A DNA stretch of 64,000 bases from an uncultured Bacteroidia bacterium (GTDB lineage Bacteria > Bacteroidota > Bacteroidia > NS11-12g > UBA955), in contig CALSPH010000001.1 of the NCBI GenBank assembly GCA_943788195.1, positions 1,123,595-1,187,594 of the forward strand, in the 5' to 3' direction. The notes under the pieces are model-generated. The model was not told the DNA's origin. It did no database searches and saw only the letters and a list, made by a program, of their open reading frames with translations. The translations under genes were made by a program, and so were the position numbers. This document shows positions 9,252-17,615 of this stretch, piece after piece; within the stretch, counting starts at the first letter, position 1; each line of letters begins with the position of its first letter.

Positions 9252-9716
9252 TTATTTCTTTTTTGGTTTTCTATTGGTATAGTACATCATTTTTAACTGA
9301 TTCACTTCCCTAAGTTGTGCCTTGATATCCGTGATAATACCTGCTTTTACTTTTACGTCACCTTTTATAGCGGTAATTGCTCTTGCTTTATCCACCTCAT
9401 CCAACTCTGCGATTTCTGACGAAACGTAGGCAGGTATATCTGACTTTAATATCAACGCGTCATTTGCCTGAATACGTGTTCCATCTCCTCTTCCTTTGTC
9501 CAATGGTGCGCCAACGTATAAGTAATGTACCAATCGTTTTTCAATGATTTTAGTGATTTCGGTTGCTTGAGGTATTTTTACTTTTACCAAAATCTCCGTT
9601 TCACGCATCTTAGTAACCGTCATAAAAAAGAAAAGCAGCATAAAAACAATATCGGGCAATGAAGCCGTAGATATAGCTGGCGAATCTTTTCCTCTTCGTG
9701 TATTAAACTTTGACAT
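9252..9716 (-). CDS. exbD: ExbD/TolR-family biopolymer transport protein (second ExbD)
   Basis: ExbD proteins form the proton-motive-force stator-rotor complex with ExbB and energise TonB. The 154 residues show a short cytoplasmic tail, a single transmembrane helix (about 18-37) and a periplasmic domain. The proton-carrying Asp is present in ASLPDIVFMLLFFFM. The C-terminus is strongly basic (NRKPKKK). It is the last gene of the exbB-X-exbD-exbD operon, 8 bp after the first exbD. A role in TonB-dependent uptake is inferred from family and context; TolR-like or other uses are possible. Confidence 0.88.
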   Translation of the reverse strand: MSKFNTRRGKDSPAISTASLPDIVFMLLFFFMTVTKMRETEILVKVKIPQATEITKIIEKRLVHYLYVGAPLDKGRGDGTRIQANDALILKSDIPAYVSSEIAELDEVDKARAITAIKGDVKVKAGIITDIKAQLREVNQLKMMYYTNRKPKKK

Positions 9717-9724
9717 ATCTTTTA

Positions 9725-10264
9725 TTATAAATCTCCTCCAATACTAGCGGGTTCCGCTTCAGAAATCTTTTGAGGGATTACCTTTTTAATATATTTCTGC
9801 TGCTCGTCATTCAAGTCTTCAAATGGCACCCCAAATACCTTGATTGATTCATCATTTCGCACGGTATTATACGCCACTCTTAATTCATTTTGAACCTGAA
9901 TATAGCGGTCATATGAAGTTCCTCTATCATTTTTTAATGAAATGACTGCTTTCTCTGGACTGTCAGATGATTCTGGATCAGCACCTTTGTTGGTTAAAAA
10001 CTTCACCGTAGCATCTGCCAATTCATCAATTTGCAACCATTGGCCTTCAACCAATAAATTATCATCCTTGTTCACCAAGATTTTCATGATGTTTTTTTGC
10101 TTTATTATTGGAGGATCACCTATTAATTTTGGTGGCAGTAAGTTGAGAATACCTTGTTCACTAGCCATGGTAGTTGTGATAAGAAAAAATATCAAAAGTA
10201 AGAATGCAATGTCAGCCATTGAGCCTGCATTGATTTCTTGTAAACCTCTTTTTTTCTTTTTCAT
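9725..10264 (-). CDS. exbD: ExbD/TolR-family biopolymer transport protein (first ExbD)
   Basis: The 179 residues have a basic start (MKKKKRG), one transmembrane helix (about 15-34) with the functional Asp in SMADIAFLLLIFF, and a periplasmic domain of about 140 residues. This is the longer of two ExbD paralogues in the operon; tandem ExbD genes are common in Bacteroidota and may form a mixed stator. It is 8 bp from each neighbour, so the four genes are very likely co-transcribed. No TonB gene is visible in the window. Confidence 0.88.
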   Translation of the reverse strand: MKKKKRGLQEINAGSMADIAFLLLIFFLITTTMASEQGILNLLPPKLIGDPPIIKQKNIMKILVNKDDNLLVEGQWLQIDELADATVKFLTNKGADPESSDSPEKAVISLKNDRGTSYDRYIQVQNELRVAYNTVRNDESIKVFGVPFEDLNDEQQKYIKKVIPQKISEAEPASIGGDL

Positions 10265-10272
10265 GAACCTTG

Positions 10273-10716
10273 TTATTTTTTAATTAATCTAAGGAATGGG
10301 CCAAAAATGATAATAAGTACACCCACAATTAAACCAATGTACATCATGATCAACGATCCACCAATGAACTTAGATCTACTGGCTGTTTTAACACCAAATT
10401 CTTGCCAGTTTGCAGGTGTAGCACCTCCATCTATTAAATAACCTATTAAGAAAAGAACTAAAATAAGACCAGCACCAATTGCCGTTCTGACTGCTGACTT
10501 TGGTTTATCCATCATGCCTTTTATAGCAATCACAGCCATACCAATTACACCAATTCCAGAAAGAACATAAGCCAATCCCATCCCGAGAGATACGCCAGCA
10601 GACTTCTTTGTGGTTTCTATGGTTTTACTATCCTCTATTCCGAATATGATAACAAACGTTGCCAGAAGCAAGAGTATTACAATACCGAAAAATATCATTT
10701 TTCCAATTTTTGACAT
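10273..10716 (-). CDS. Four-helix membrane protein of the exb operon, function unknown
   Basis: The 147 residues are almost entirely hydrophobic, with four likely transmembrane segments (about 7-25, 43-64, 78-96, 120-143) and short charged loops. It matches no enzyme motif I know. It is wedged between exbB and the two exbD genes with 8-10 bp gaps, so it probably belongs to the same energising complex. Possible roles include assembly or regulation of the channel. The functional statement is inference from position alone. Confidence 0.75.
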   Translation of the reverse strand: MSKIGKMIFFGIVILLLLATFVIIFGIEDSKTIETTKKSAGVSLGMGLAYVLSGIGVIGMAVIAIKGMMDKPKSAVRTAIGAGLILVLFLIGYLIDGGATPANWQEFGVKTASRSKFIGGSLIMMYIGLIVGVLIIIFGPFLRLIKK

Positions 10717-10726
10717 AGTTTTAATC

Positions 10727-11554
10727 TTATTTCCCTACAACTTTATTCTTCAACATCATATCTACTAGATCAATGGATGAATTCTCCATATCACCTACCA
10801 TAGAATCGATTTTAGAGGTAATAAAATTATAAAAGATTTGTAAAATAATTGCAACAATTAAACCTGCAACGGTTGTAATCAAGGCGATTTTAATACCACC
10901 CGCAACAACGGTTGGAGAAATATCTCCTTGCGCTTGAATATCATCAAACGCTTTAATCATACCAATTACAGTTCCCAAGAAACCTAACATCGGTGCAAGT
11001 GAAATAAATAAACTTAACCAAACTAAGCCACTTTCTAATTTGGAAACTTGTACAGACCCATATGAAGCAACTGTTCCTTCAACTACTTGAAGACCTTCTT
11101 CAGTCCTGTCCAAACCTTGATAGTAAATACTTGCAATTGGACCTGGGGTATTTCTGCAAAGTTCTTTTGCTCCTTCTACATCTTTGTTTTTTAGGTAAGC
11201 CTCAATGTCATCTTTAAATGCTTCTGAGTTTCCACTTGCCATAAACAAAGTGATAATACGTTCAATGGCTACCGCCAATCCTAAAATTAAACAAACTAAA
11301 ACCAAACCCATAAACCCAGGTCCACCTTCAATAAATTTGTTTTTAATAACCGTATGAGAACTTTCTTCTACTGGTTCAGGGTCAGCTTTTGCAGCTTTTG
11401 CAGCTTTTGATGGTTTTGCTGGTTTTTTTGCTGGCTTTGGAGCTGCAGTTGTAGTTGTTTTGGCTCCGTCATCTCCACCATCTTGAGCCATTGTTAATAC
11501 AGGGCTTGTAAGGATAGTTAAAGCTAATAAAATTGCGATCAGTTTTCTTTTCAT
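10727..11554 (-). CDS. exbB: ExbB/MotA/TolQ-family proton channel subunit
   Basis: ExbB forms the proton channel that powers TonB with ExbD. Residues 1-23 form an extra hydrophobic N-terminal segment resembling a signal peptide, followed by a Lys/Ala/Pro-rich linker (about 28-66). The ExbB core follows: a first helix near GLVLVCLILGLAVAIERII (78-97), then the paired helices around LFISLAPMLGFLGTVIGMI (182-200) and VAGGIKIALITTVAGLIVA (217-235). It heads the operon on the minus strand. The N-terminal extension is longer than in enterobacterial ExbB. Confidence 0.9.
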   Translation of the reverse strand: MKRKLIAILLALTILTSPVLTMAQDGGDDGAKTTTTAAPKPAKKPAKPSKAAKAAKADPEPVEESSHTVIKNKFIEGGPGFMGLVLVCLILGLAVAIERIITLFMASGNSEAFKDDIEAYLKNKDVEGAKELCRNTPGPIASIYYQGLDRTEEGLQVVEGTVASYGSVQVSKLESGLVWLSLFISLAPMLGFLGTVIGMIKAFDDIQAQGDISPTVVAGGIKIALITTVAGLIVAIILQIFYNFITSKIDSMVGDMENSSIDLVDMMLKNKVVGK

Positions 11555-11758
11555 GGAATTATTGTCAAATATTTCTTTGCAGGCAAAAATAGTAAAATAA
11601 AATTAGCTGCAAAATAGTAGTGCACTTATTAATTCATAAGCGGTCATTATTAGAGAATGAAACCTTGCTATAGGTTGGCAAATGCTAATTGTTAAATAAT
11701 TGTAAAGAAATAAATTGATGAGCCTAGTAACTGAGGATATAAAATTCAATTAATAGCA

Positions 11759-11766
11759 TAGTTTTG
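11759..11766 (+). promoter_or_regulatory. Promoter -7 box TAGTTTTG for radA
   Basis: An exact TAnnTTTG match lies 11 nt before the radA ATG at 11778. The rest of the 223-bp divergent interval 11555-11777 between exbB and radA holds no ORF or hairpin I can support; the exbB promoter should also lie there. Confidence 0.5.
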
Positions 11767-11777
11767 TTTGCTGAAGC

Positions 11778-13130
11778 ATGGCAAAAGATAAAAAAGTGTA
11801 TGTCTGCAGAAATTGCGGGGCAAATTTTGCAAAATGGTTGGGTAAATGTTCCAGCTGTGAGCAATGGAATACCTTGGATGAGGAACTTGTATTAGGAACT
11901 CCAAAAACCAAACAATCTTACACACCTAAGACAGGGAATGCCATGCCGGTTCATATGGTTAAGAGCGGTGGTGAGCAGCGTGCGATACTGCCAGATGAGG
12001 AGCTAAATCGAGTTTTGGGGGGAGGTTTAGTGAATGGTTCGGTAGTTTTATTAGGAGGAGAACCTGGGATCGGTAAATCAACCTTGTTGTTGCAATTTGC
12101 ATTGCGCTTCACCAAACGTTTGCTCTACATCAGTGGAGAAGAAAGTGAAGCACAAATAAAAATGCGTGCAGAACGGATTGGTATTGAAAATGAAAACTGT
12201 TTTGTCCTAACAGAAACTAATTTGGAGCAAATTATCCATCAGTTTAATGAAGTGGGTCCGGATATATTGATTATTGATTCGATACAAACCTTACATACTA
12301 ATTTGTTGGAGTCTTCACCAGGCACCGTGTCTCAAGTGAGAGAATGTGCAAGTGGTTTAATCAAATTGGCCAAAGAAAGCCAGGTACCGGTATTTTTGGT
12401 TGGACATATCACTAAAGATGGGGCTATTGCTGGTCCTAAAATATTGGAGCATATGGTGGATACCGTACTTCATTTTGAAGGAGATCGTCATCATACCTAT
12501 CGAATGGTTAGAGCAGTGAAGAATCGTTTCGGGGGTTCCAATGAATTGGGTATTTATGAAATGCATGCTGCCGGTCTTCGAGAAGTAAGTAACCCCAGTG
12601 AAATATTAATATCCCAGAAAGAGGATAATTTAGGCGGTATTGCTATTTGTGCGAGTATGGAGGGTATGCGCCCTTTATTGATTGAAGTGCAAAGTTTAGT
12701 CAGTAGTGCCGTGTATGGAACTCCACAACGCAATGGCACAGGATTTGACATGCGCAGGTTAAATATGCTTTTAGCGGTGTTAGAAAAGCGTTGTGGCTTC
12801 CGTTTAGGTGCCCATGATGTATTTATTAATATTGCTGGCGGCATACGTACTGAAGATCCTGCAATTGATTTAGCAATTGTAGCTGCAATTTTGAGTTCAT
12901 ATCAAACCATGTCATTGCCTAGCAAGTCTGCATTTGCCGCTGAGGTAGGTTTGTCAGGCGAGATTAGAGCGGTAAGCAGGATTGAACAGCGTATAGCAGA
13001 AGCATCCAAATTGGGATTTGATGAAATTATCATTTCCAAATTCAATAAGTTTTCAAGCAAAGATGTGAAAGGTATTAAAGTGATACAATTTGCTAAGATA
13101 GAAGAAGTATTCACCTATTTATTTGGATAG
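11778..13130 (+). CDS. radA: DNA repair protein RadA
   Basis: RadA (Sms) is a RecA-like ATPase that helps process recombination intermediates. All three parts are visible: a C4 zinc finger with Cys 10, 13, 24 and 27; a RecA-type ATPase core with Walker A GGEPGIGKST (about 92-101) and the diagnostic KNRFG motif (KNRFGGSNELG); and a C-terminal Lon-protease-like domain around DPAIDLAIVAAILSS. The 450-residue length is standard. A membrane-protein gene follows after 6 bp. Confidence 0.97.
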   Translation: MAKDKKVYVCRNCGANFAKWLGKCSSCEQWNTLDEELVLGTPKTKQSYTPKTGNAMPVHMVKSGGEQRAILPDEELNRVLGGGLVNGSVVLLGGEPGIGKSTLLLQFALRFTKRLLYISGEESEAQIKMRAERIGIENENCFVLTETNLEQIIHQFNEVGPDILIIDSIQTLHTNLLESSPGTVSQVRECASGLIKLAKESQVPVFLVGHITKDGAIAGPKILEHMVDTVLHFEGDRHHTYRMVRAVKNRFGGSNELGIYEMHAAGLREVSNPSEILISQKEDNLGGIAICASMEGMRPLLIEVQSLVSSAVYGTPQRNGTGFDMRRLNMLLAVLEKRCGFRLGAHDVFINIAGGIRTEDPAIDLAIVAAILSSYQTMSLPSKSAFAAEVGLSGEIRAVSRIEQRIAEASKLGFDEIIISKFNKFSSKDVKGIKVIQFAKIEEVFTYLFG

Positions 13131-13136
13131 AAAATA

Positions 13137-13610
13137 ATGGATAATGAAGAAATTTTAGATGAATCCTTTTTTGCGGATGGTAAAGTGTTTACGAAAGGCC
13201 ACATTATATGGGCTGCTGTTTTAGGAGGGCCATTGGCAATTGCTTATATGTTCTCGAGTAATTTTAAGGTCTTCAAGCAGCAAAATATGATGCTTCGTGC
13301 TTGGTTGGTTGCATTCAGTATTTATCTTGGGGTGATTTATCTTTCCAGTGTTTTTCCACTTCTTGAGAACCTTCCCAGTATCTTTTATACCTTGGCATTC
13401 GCCTTTATCAGTAATCGATTCTTTATGATTTATCAGGCCTTCTTTGCAGACGACCATATTTCAAAAGGTGGGTCAACACAAAGCGGTTTCACCGTTTTCT
13501 TGTTTATCCTCTTTGGGTTTATCGCCACAATAGGCTTGGTTTTTGGGTTTATGTACTTAATGGATCCTGAGGGTCTAAATCTTATTTGGGAAGAGGTTAA
13601 CGGAGTATAG
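13137..13610 (+). CDS. Conserved membrane protein, function unknown
   Basis: The 157 residues contain three to four hydrophobic helices (about 23-40, 53-70, 77-96, 118-142) with a short acidic N-terminus rich in Glu and Asp. No motif identifies a function. It starts 6 bp after radA and is probably co-transcribed with it. It converges with the esterase gene across 19 bp, where an AT-only inverted repeat is too weak to call a terminator. Confidence 0.7.
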   Translation: MDNEEILDESFFADGKVFTKGHIIWAAVLGGPLAIAYMFSSNFKVFKQQNMMLRAWLVAFSIYLGVIYLSSVFPLLENLPSIFYTLAFAFISNRFFMIYQAFFADDHISKGGSTQSGFTVFLFILFGFIATIGLVFGFMYLMDPEGLNLIWEEVNGV

Positions 13611-13629
13611 ACAAAATAAAATCTACATT

Positions 13630-14943
13630 TTATTGAATGATTATTTTCTTGATTGCCAAGAGTTCTCCTGAACATGAATAAAGAAATATAAATTTAAGTC
13701 CCTGAGTTGTTTCTGTTAAGTTAAAAGTAGTTTCAGCTTTTTCAAGCTGTTTTTCCATAATCAAACTTCCATTGATATCCATCACACGCACAAAACAATT
13801 GGCATAATGCTTATCAGACCATTCAATGGTGAAATTGCCTTTGGATGGATTCGGGTAGATATTCAATTCATTTGCATTAATTTCAGGGGTGCTCATGATA
13901 TAGCCAGAATCACAAGATGGAATGTTGTTTATTGCCGTATTGGCGAAAGTTGCGCAGTTTTTACACATAAGATCTTTCATGAAACAGCTCGATTTGCCAA
14001 CTATTGCAGCCTTGGGGTAAGAGCAATGATTTAAACTGCCTATTTTGCTATTCATTTGAGCGCAAATGCCATTTGATTTTAGTCGTGAATAAATACTGTT
14101 GGAACCACTTACAAAATTGAAAGCAGTGCATCCGAGGCAATTTAACACTCGTCCGTTGCCATAAGGAACAACACAATCTAAATCATCATGAAATCCAATT
14201 ACGGGTATATTGTTATTGTCAATAGTGCTTAATTTATTAATGGCCCCACAGTTATCTACTATGGCTTTAATCGTAAATGAATTGTCTAAGTGCGCATTTA
14301 CAGTATCCAGGCTGCCCAGTGTAGGTTTGCACGTAGTACAAATCGAATCGACTTCTTGTTGGTTTAAAAATGCAGTTTGTAATGCTGTGATGGACCCTGC
14401 ACTTTCTCCCATTAAGAAAATTGCAGCGGTGTCTATTTCATAGGTTGCCGCATTATTTACCAGGTATTTAATAGCACCCCGGGTGTCTTGCATAGCCCTA
14501 TAGGCTGCTTTTATTAAGTTACTCGCCTTAGTACCACATTGAACGCAAATGGTTAGGAAATTGGTATTGGGGCAGTCCCAGCCCAATTGATATTGAATGC
14601 TCACAGCAACAAACCCACGTTGGGCATAGGCATTGCCGAAATAAGCCATGTCTTTTTTGTCTCCAGATAAAAAGGCACCCCCATGAATTAATATGATTAA
14701 GGGACGTTTTTCTAATGGGTCAATGGCGGTTTTGGGCATATAGACATCCATATGTAAATCTTGGGTTCCAGTGCCAGGCCAAATATTGGAAATTCCATAT
14801 TTGATATTTTGGAGGGTGTCGATTTGATTTAAACTAAAAAAGGTATCTTGAGAATACCGGTTTTTTATACAATGATTCGTCTGAGCTGCGGTTGTAGAGG
14901 CCCATAAAAAGGGAAGGACCAGCAGATAAAGTACTTTTTTCAT
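13630..14943 (-). CDS. Secreted alpha/beta-hydrolase (esterase-like) with T9SS type A sorting domain
   Basis: From ATG 14943 the protein has 437 residues and a clear signal peptide (1-21). The upstream in-frame start at 14994 would put 17 extra residues before it and is rejected. The hydrolase part shows the oxyanion motif HGGAF (87-91), the nucleophile elbow GESAG with Ser181, and Asp/His candidates in FHDDLD and LNHCSYP. There are many cysteines, several in CxxC pairs (TICVQC, SICTTC, NCLGC, MCKNC), which suggests disulfides outside the cell. The C-terminus (about 355-437) carries IYPNPSKGNFTIEW, typical of type IX secretion sorting domains. It is therefore probably surface-anchored or released. 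The substrate is unknown; carboxylesterase or feruloyl-type activity is possible. Confidence 0.85.
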   Translation of the reverse strand: MKKVLYLLVLPFLWASTTAAQTNHCIKNRYSQDTFFSLNQIDTLQNIKYGISNIWPGTGTQDLHMDVYMPKTAIDPLEKRPLIILIHGGAFLSGDKKDMAYFGNAYAQRGFVAVSIQYQLGWDCPNTNFLTICVQCGTKASNLIKAAYRAMQDTRGAIKYLVNNAATYEIDTAAIFLMGESAGSITALQTAFLNQQEVDSICTTCKPTLGSLDTVNAHLDNSFTIKAIVDNCGAINKLSTIDNNNIPVIGFHDDLDCVVPYGNGRVLNCLGCTAFNFVSGSNSIYSRLKSNGICAQMNSKIGSLNHCSYPKAAIVGKSSCFMKDLMCKNCATFANTAINNIPSCDSGYIMSTPEINANELNIYPNPSKGNFTIEWSDKHYANCFVRVMDINGSLIMEKQLEKAETTFNLTETTQGLKFIFLYSCSGELLAIKKIIIQ

Positions 14944-15043
14944 GTTGTTTTGATTGTGCGTTTGACACTTTGAAATTGAATAGGGTTGTGTCAATAGGCA
15001 AATTTAATCAAAATTAGGTGGATCACTTTTTCCGTTTTTGGCA

Positions 15044-15080
15044 TAAAAAAAGAGTTAACCTTGCGATTAACTCTTTTTTA
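15044..15080 (-). terminator. Terminator downstream of tRNA-His
   Basis: The inverted repeat AAAAAAAGAGTTAA / TTAACTCTTTTTTA has an 8-nt loop and T-rich flanks on both sides. On the minus strand it follows directly after the tRNA 3' end. Confidence 0.85.
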
Positions 15081-15082
15081 TG

Positions 15083-15157
15083 GGTGGAAGATGGGGCTCG
15101 AACCCACGACCCCCGGTACCACAAACCGGTGCTCTAACCAGCTGAGCTACAACCACC
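15083..15157 (-). tRNA. tRNA-His (anticodon GTG)
   Basis: The cloverleaf can be drawn: D arm GCTC...GAGC, anticodon stem CCGGT/ACCGG around loop TTGTGGT with anticodon GTG, variable loop, and T arm GTGGG-TTCGAGC-CCCAT. The 5' side starts GGTGGTTG, supplying the extra G-1 typical of tRNA-His. The 3' side is CTTCCAC-C; CCA is not fully encoded. As read, acceptor positions 5-68 and 6-67 are T-T mismatches, while the other five pairs are sound. Identity is secure from the anticodon and G-1. Confidence 0.93.
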
Positions 15158-15243
15158 ATTTAGTTATCAGGATACTTTTGATAACAGGTGTGCAAAATTA
15201 GAATTATTATCGGTAAAATTGCAATACATATTTGAATTAATTT

Positions 15244-16365
15244 ATCAAGCAGCATATCCTTTTACTTGCCTCATGGTTTCCAAATGAAACCAATCCTTTA
15301 AATGGGAATTTTATATTGCGTCATGCGCAGGTTTTAGCATTGAAATGTGAGATTAGTTTGGTCCATGTTTACCGTCTCGAGGGAATGCAAAAGGCATTCA
15401 AAACACAGGTTGAAAAGGAAGGGAATTTAACAATTTATCGCGTTGCATATCGCGGTAAAAATTTAAAGTTTATTGCATCTGCACGAGCAACCATGAAAGC
15501 AATTGGATTGGCTAAAAAGGAAAATGGGCCAATAAGTCGAATATTCTTAAATGTCTTTTTTCCATTGGGAGCTCACTTGCCATGGATTAAAAAAAGATTC
15601 AAAGCCCCCATTTATGCTTTAGAACATTGGACGGGGTATCATCAAAACAATCCAAGCTACAATGCAAATCATAAACATCTGAAATTGGCTCGATGGGTAT
15701 CTAAATATTGTAAAAAAGTAATCGGTGTATCTGAAGATTTGAATCAATCTATGAAGGCAAATGGGTTAAAAAATGTTGAGGGATTGGTTTATAATGTAGT
15801 GGATGACAGCCTTTTTAAGCCGGCTGATCCGAACACCAATAAATCTTTCAAGTGGTTGCATATCAGTTCATTGAAAGATGAGCATAAGAATTTCAGTTTA
15901 CTGCTTAAATCATTTGCAGTTTCTCAACAAGTAGGTGGAGACACATTAACCGTTATTAACTCAGGAAGTATTGAGCCGTACAAGGAATTGATAAAAGAGT
16001 TAGGCATTTCGGATAAAATCAATTTCACAGGAAAACTAAGTGTAGAAAAGGTTGCGGAAATAATGCAGGCATGTGATGCTTTTGTATTGAGCAGCAATTA
16101 TGAAAATATGCCATGTGTAATTCTTGAGGCATTGTGTTGTGGTTTACCCATTGTATCAACCGATGTTGGCGGAATTAGAGAAGTGTTAAATGATAAAAAT
16201 GGTATATTGGTCCCAAGGGGTGATGCCATTGCACTTACCAAAGCAATGACACAATTGCACAACAATATAAAATCATATTATAGGGAAGAAATAGCAGTAG
16301 ATTCTGTCTCAAAATTTGGCAAGCAAGCTGTATTAAAACAATTTGAGCAGGCACTGGAAATATGA
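15244..16365 (+). CDS. Glycosyltransferase family 4 protein with no standard start codon
   Basis: The GT-B enzyme probably builds a surface polysaccharide. The donor-binding C-terminal domain shows LEALCCGLPIVSTDVGG with the EX7E arrangement, and the acceptor domain has LEHWTGYHQNN. The first standard start (TTG 15316) misses 24 codons that read HILLLASWFPNETNPLNGNF, a typical GT4 N-terminus. An in-frame stop lies at 15238-15240, and between it and the conserved part there is no ATG, GTG or TTG. ATC at 15244 is the position an initiator should occupy (then KQHILLLASWFPN). Either an AUC start is used, the start codon is mutated, or the base is wrong. The stop overlaps the flippase ATG by 4 bp. 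Confidence 0.85.
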   Translation: MKQHILLLASWFPNETNPLNGNFILRHAQVLALKCEISLVHVYRLEGMQKAFKTQVEKEGNLTIYRVAYRGKNLKFIASARATMKAIGLAKKENGPISRIFLNVFFPLGAHLPWIKKRFKAPIYALEHWTGYHQNNPSYNANHKHLKLARWVSKYCKKVIGVSEDLNQSMKANGLKNVEGLVYNVVDDSLFKPADPNTNKSFKWLHISSLKDEHKNFSLLLKSFAVSQQVGGDTLTVINSGSIEPYKELIKELGISDKINFTGKLSVEKVAEIMQACDAFVLSSNYENMPCVILEALCCGLPIVSTDVGGIREVLNDKNGILVPRGDAIALTKAMTQLHNNIKSYYREEIAVDSVSKFGKQAVLKQFEQALEI

Positions 16366-17615
16366 AGTTATTGAAGAACAATATCATCAATACCTTAATA
16401 AGTAAATTTTTAACTGCTTTCTGCCTAATGGGGGTTGTAATAATTACGTCTCAAACCTTGGGGTCTGAGGGTAGGGGTCTAATTAGTTATGTGCTTCTCA
16501 TTATTGCCATCGCTCAAGTGATATCTGAGTTTGTTGGGGGCAGTGCATTAATTAACCTTGCGCCTCGCATTCGGACCATCAATTTGATATGGCCCAGCTA
16601 TTTATTTACGATCTTGATTGTCGGTATATTGTATTTAGTAATGAGATTTAGTGGGAACAACTTTATACCTGCTTGGCTCACTGCACTAATTGCACTATTC
16701 CTTTGCTTGAGTAATATCAACCTAAATATTATATTGGGTAGGCAACGGATAAACCAACGCAATGGGATTCAATTTTTATATACCCTATTACTATTATCTG
16801 GGGTGTATTATGTCTATTGGATTCAAAAAGGTACCGATGTTGTGCCCTATTTCAATATTTTGGCATTTGCTTATATCATTGGGTTTATTCTAAGCTTGTT
16901 GCAGCTGCTCAGTTTGGCTGATAAAGGAAGTATAGAACCTTTGCAACTATCGAGAGATATTTTTAAATTTGGGTTTTGGAGTCAACTCGCCCAATTGGTG
17001 AATTTATTGAATTATCGAATAGCATATTTCTTTGTTGAACGCGATTTTGGATTAGAACAATTGGGTGTTTATGGGAACAGTATGACAGTTGGAGATATGA
17101 TGAAGATTCCAGGTCAAAGTTTGGGTCAAGTTCAGCACAATCGAATTATCAATCATAGTCAACCGGAGCGCTTTGGATTGAAGCTAACCAAACGATATTT
17201 AACACTGAATTTGGTTCTTTACCTTTTACAGGCTATCGTTATTATTCTTTTACCAGCCTTATTCTGGACATGGCTTCTTGGATCTGATTTTATCACATTG
17301 AAAAATGTAGTTCTGTATTTATTACCAGGATTTATAGCTTTAGGACTGGCCACAAGCTTTTCATACTATTTCCATGCCTTAAATAGGTTTAAAACTGTCT
17401 TAGCAGTTAATTTAGCAACGCTAATCACCTTTGTGGTTAGTTATGTATTGCTTGTGGGTAATTTAGGATTTAAGGCAGTGCTGATTTCCTTTTCTTTAGC
17501 CTATGTGGTACAACTTATGCTGTTTGTGGTATTGTTTTTTAGAAAAGATAAGGGATCATACCACCCTTTGAAAGATATAAAATATTGGTGGCGAATTCAG
17601 TTTAGTAAAGAGTGA
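16362..17615 (+). CDS. Polysaccharide flippase (Wzx/MOP-type membrane protein)
   Basis: The 417 residues form roughly 12 transmembrane helices with few charged loops, opening with KLLKNNIINTLISKF and an early GSEGRGLISYVLLIIA segment typical of oligosaccharide flippases. Such proteins move lipid-linked oligosaccharides across the inner membrane. It overlaps the glycosyltransferase gene by 4 bp, giving a two-gene surface-glycan unit. No polymerase or other cluster genes are nearby. The 3' end overlaps the convergent coiled-coil gene by 14 bp. Confidence 0.82.
   Translation: MKLLKNNIINTLISKFLTAFCLMGVVIITSQTLGSEGRGLISYVLLIIAIAQVISEFVGGSALINLAPRIRTINLIWPSYLFTILIVGILYLVMRFSGNNFIPAWLTALIALFLCLSNINLNIILGRQRINQRNGIQFLYTLLLLSGVYYVYWIQKGTDVVPYFNILAFAYIIGFILSLLQLLSLADKGSIEPLQLSRDIFKFGFWSQLAQLVNLLNYRIAYFFVERDFGLEQLGVYGNSMTVGDMMKIPGQSLGQVQHNRIINHSQPERFGLKLTKRYLTLNLVLYLLQAIVIILLPALFWTWLLGSDFITLKNVVLYLLPGFIALGLATSFSYYFHALNRFKTVLAVNLATLITFVVSYVLLVGNLGFKAVLISFSLAYVVQLMLFVVLFFRKDKGSYHPLKDIKYWWRIQFSKE

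Noticed and set aside
13611..13640. Terminator between the membrane-protein and esterase genes
   Set aside because: Only an AT-only inverted repeat without a convincing stem and T tract is present.
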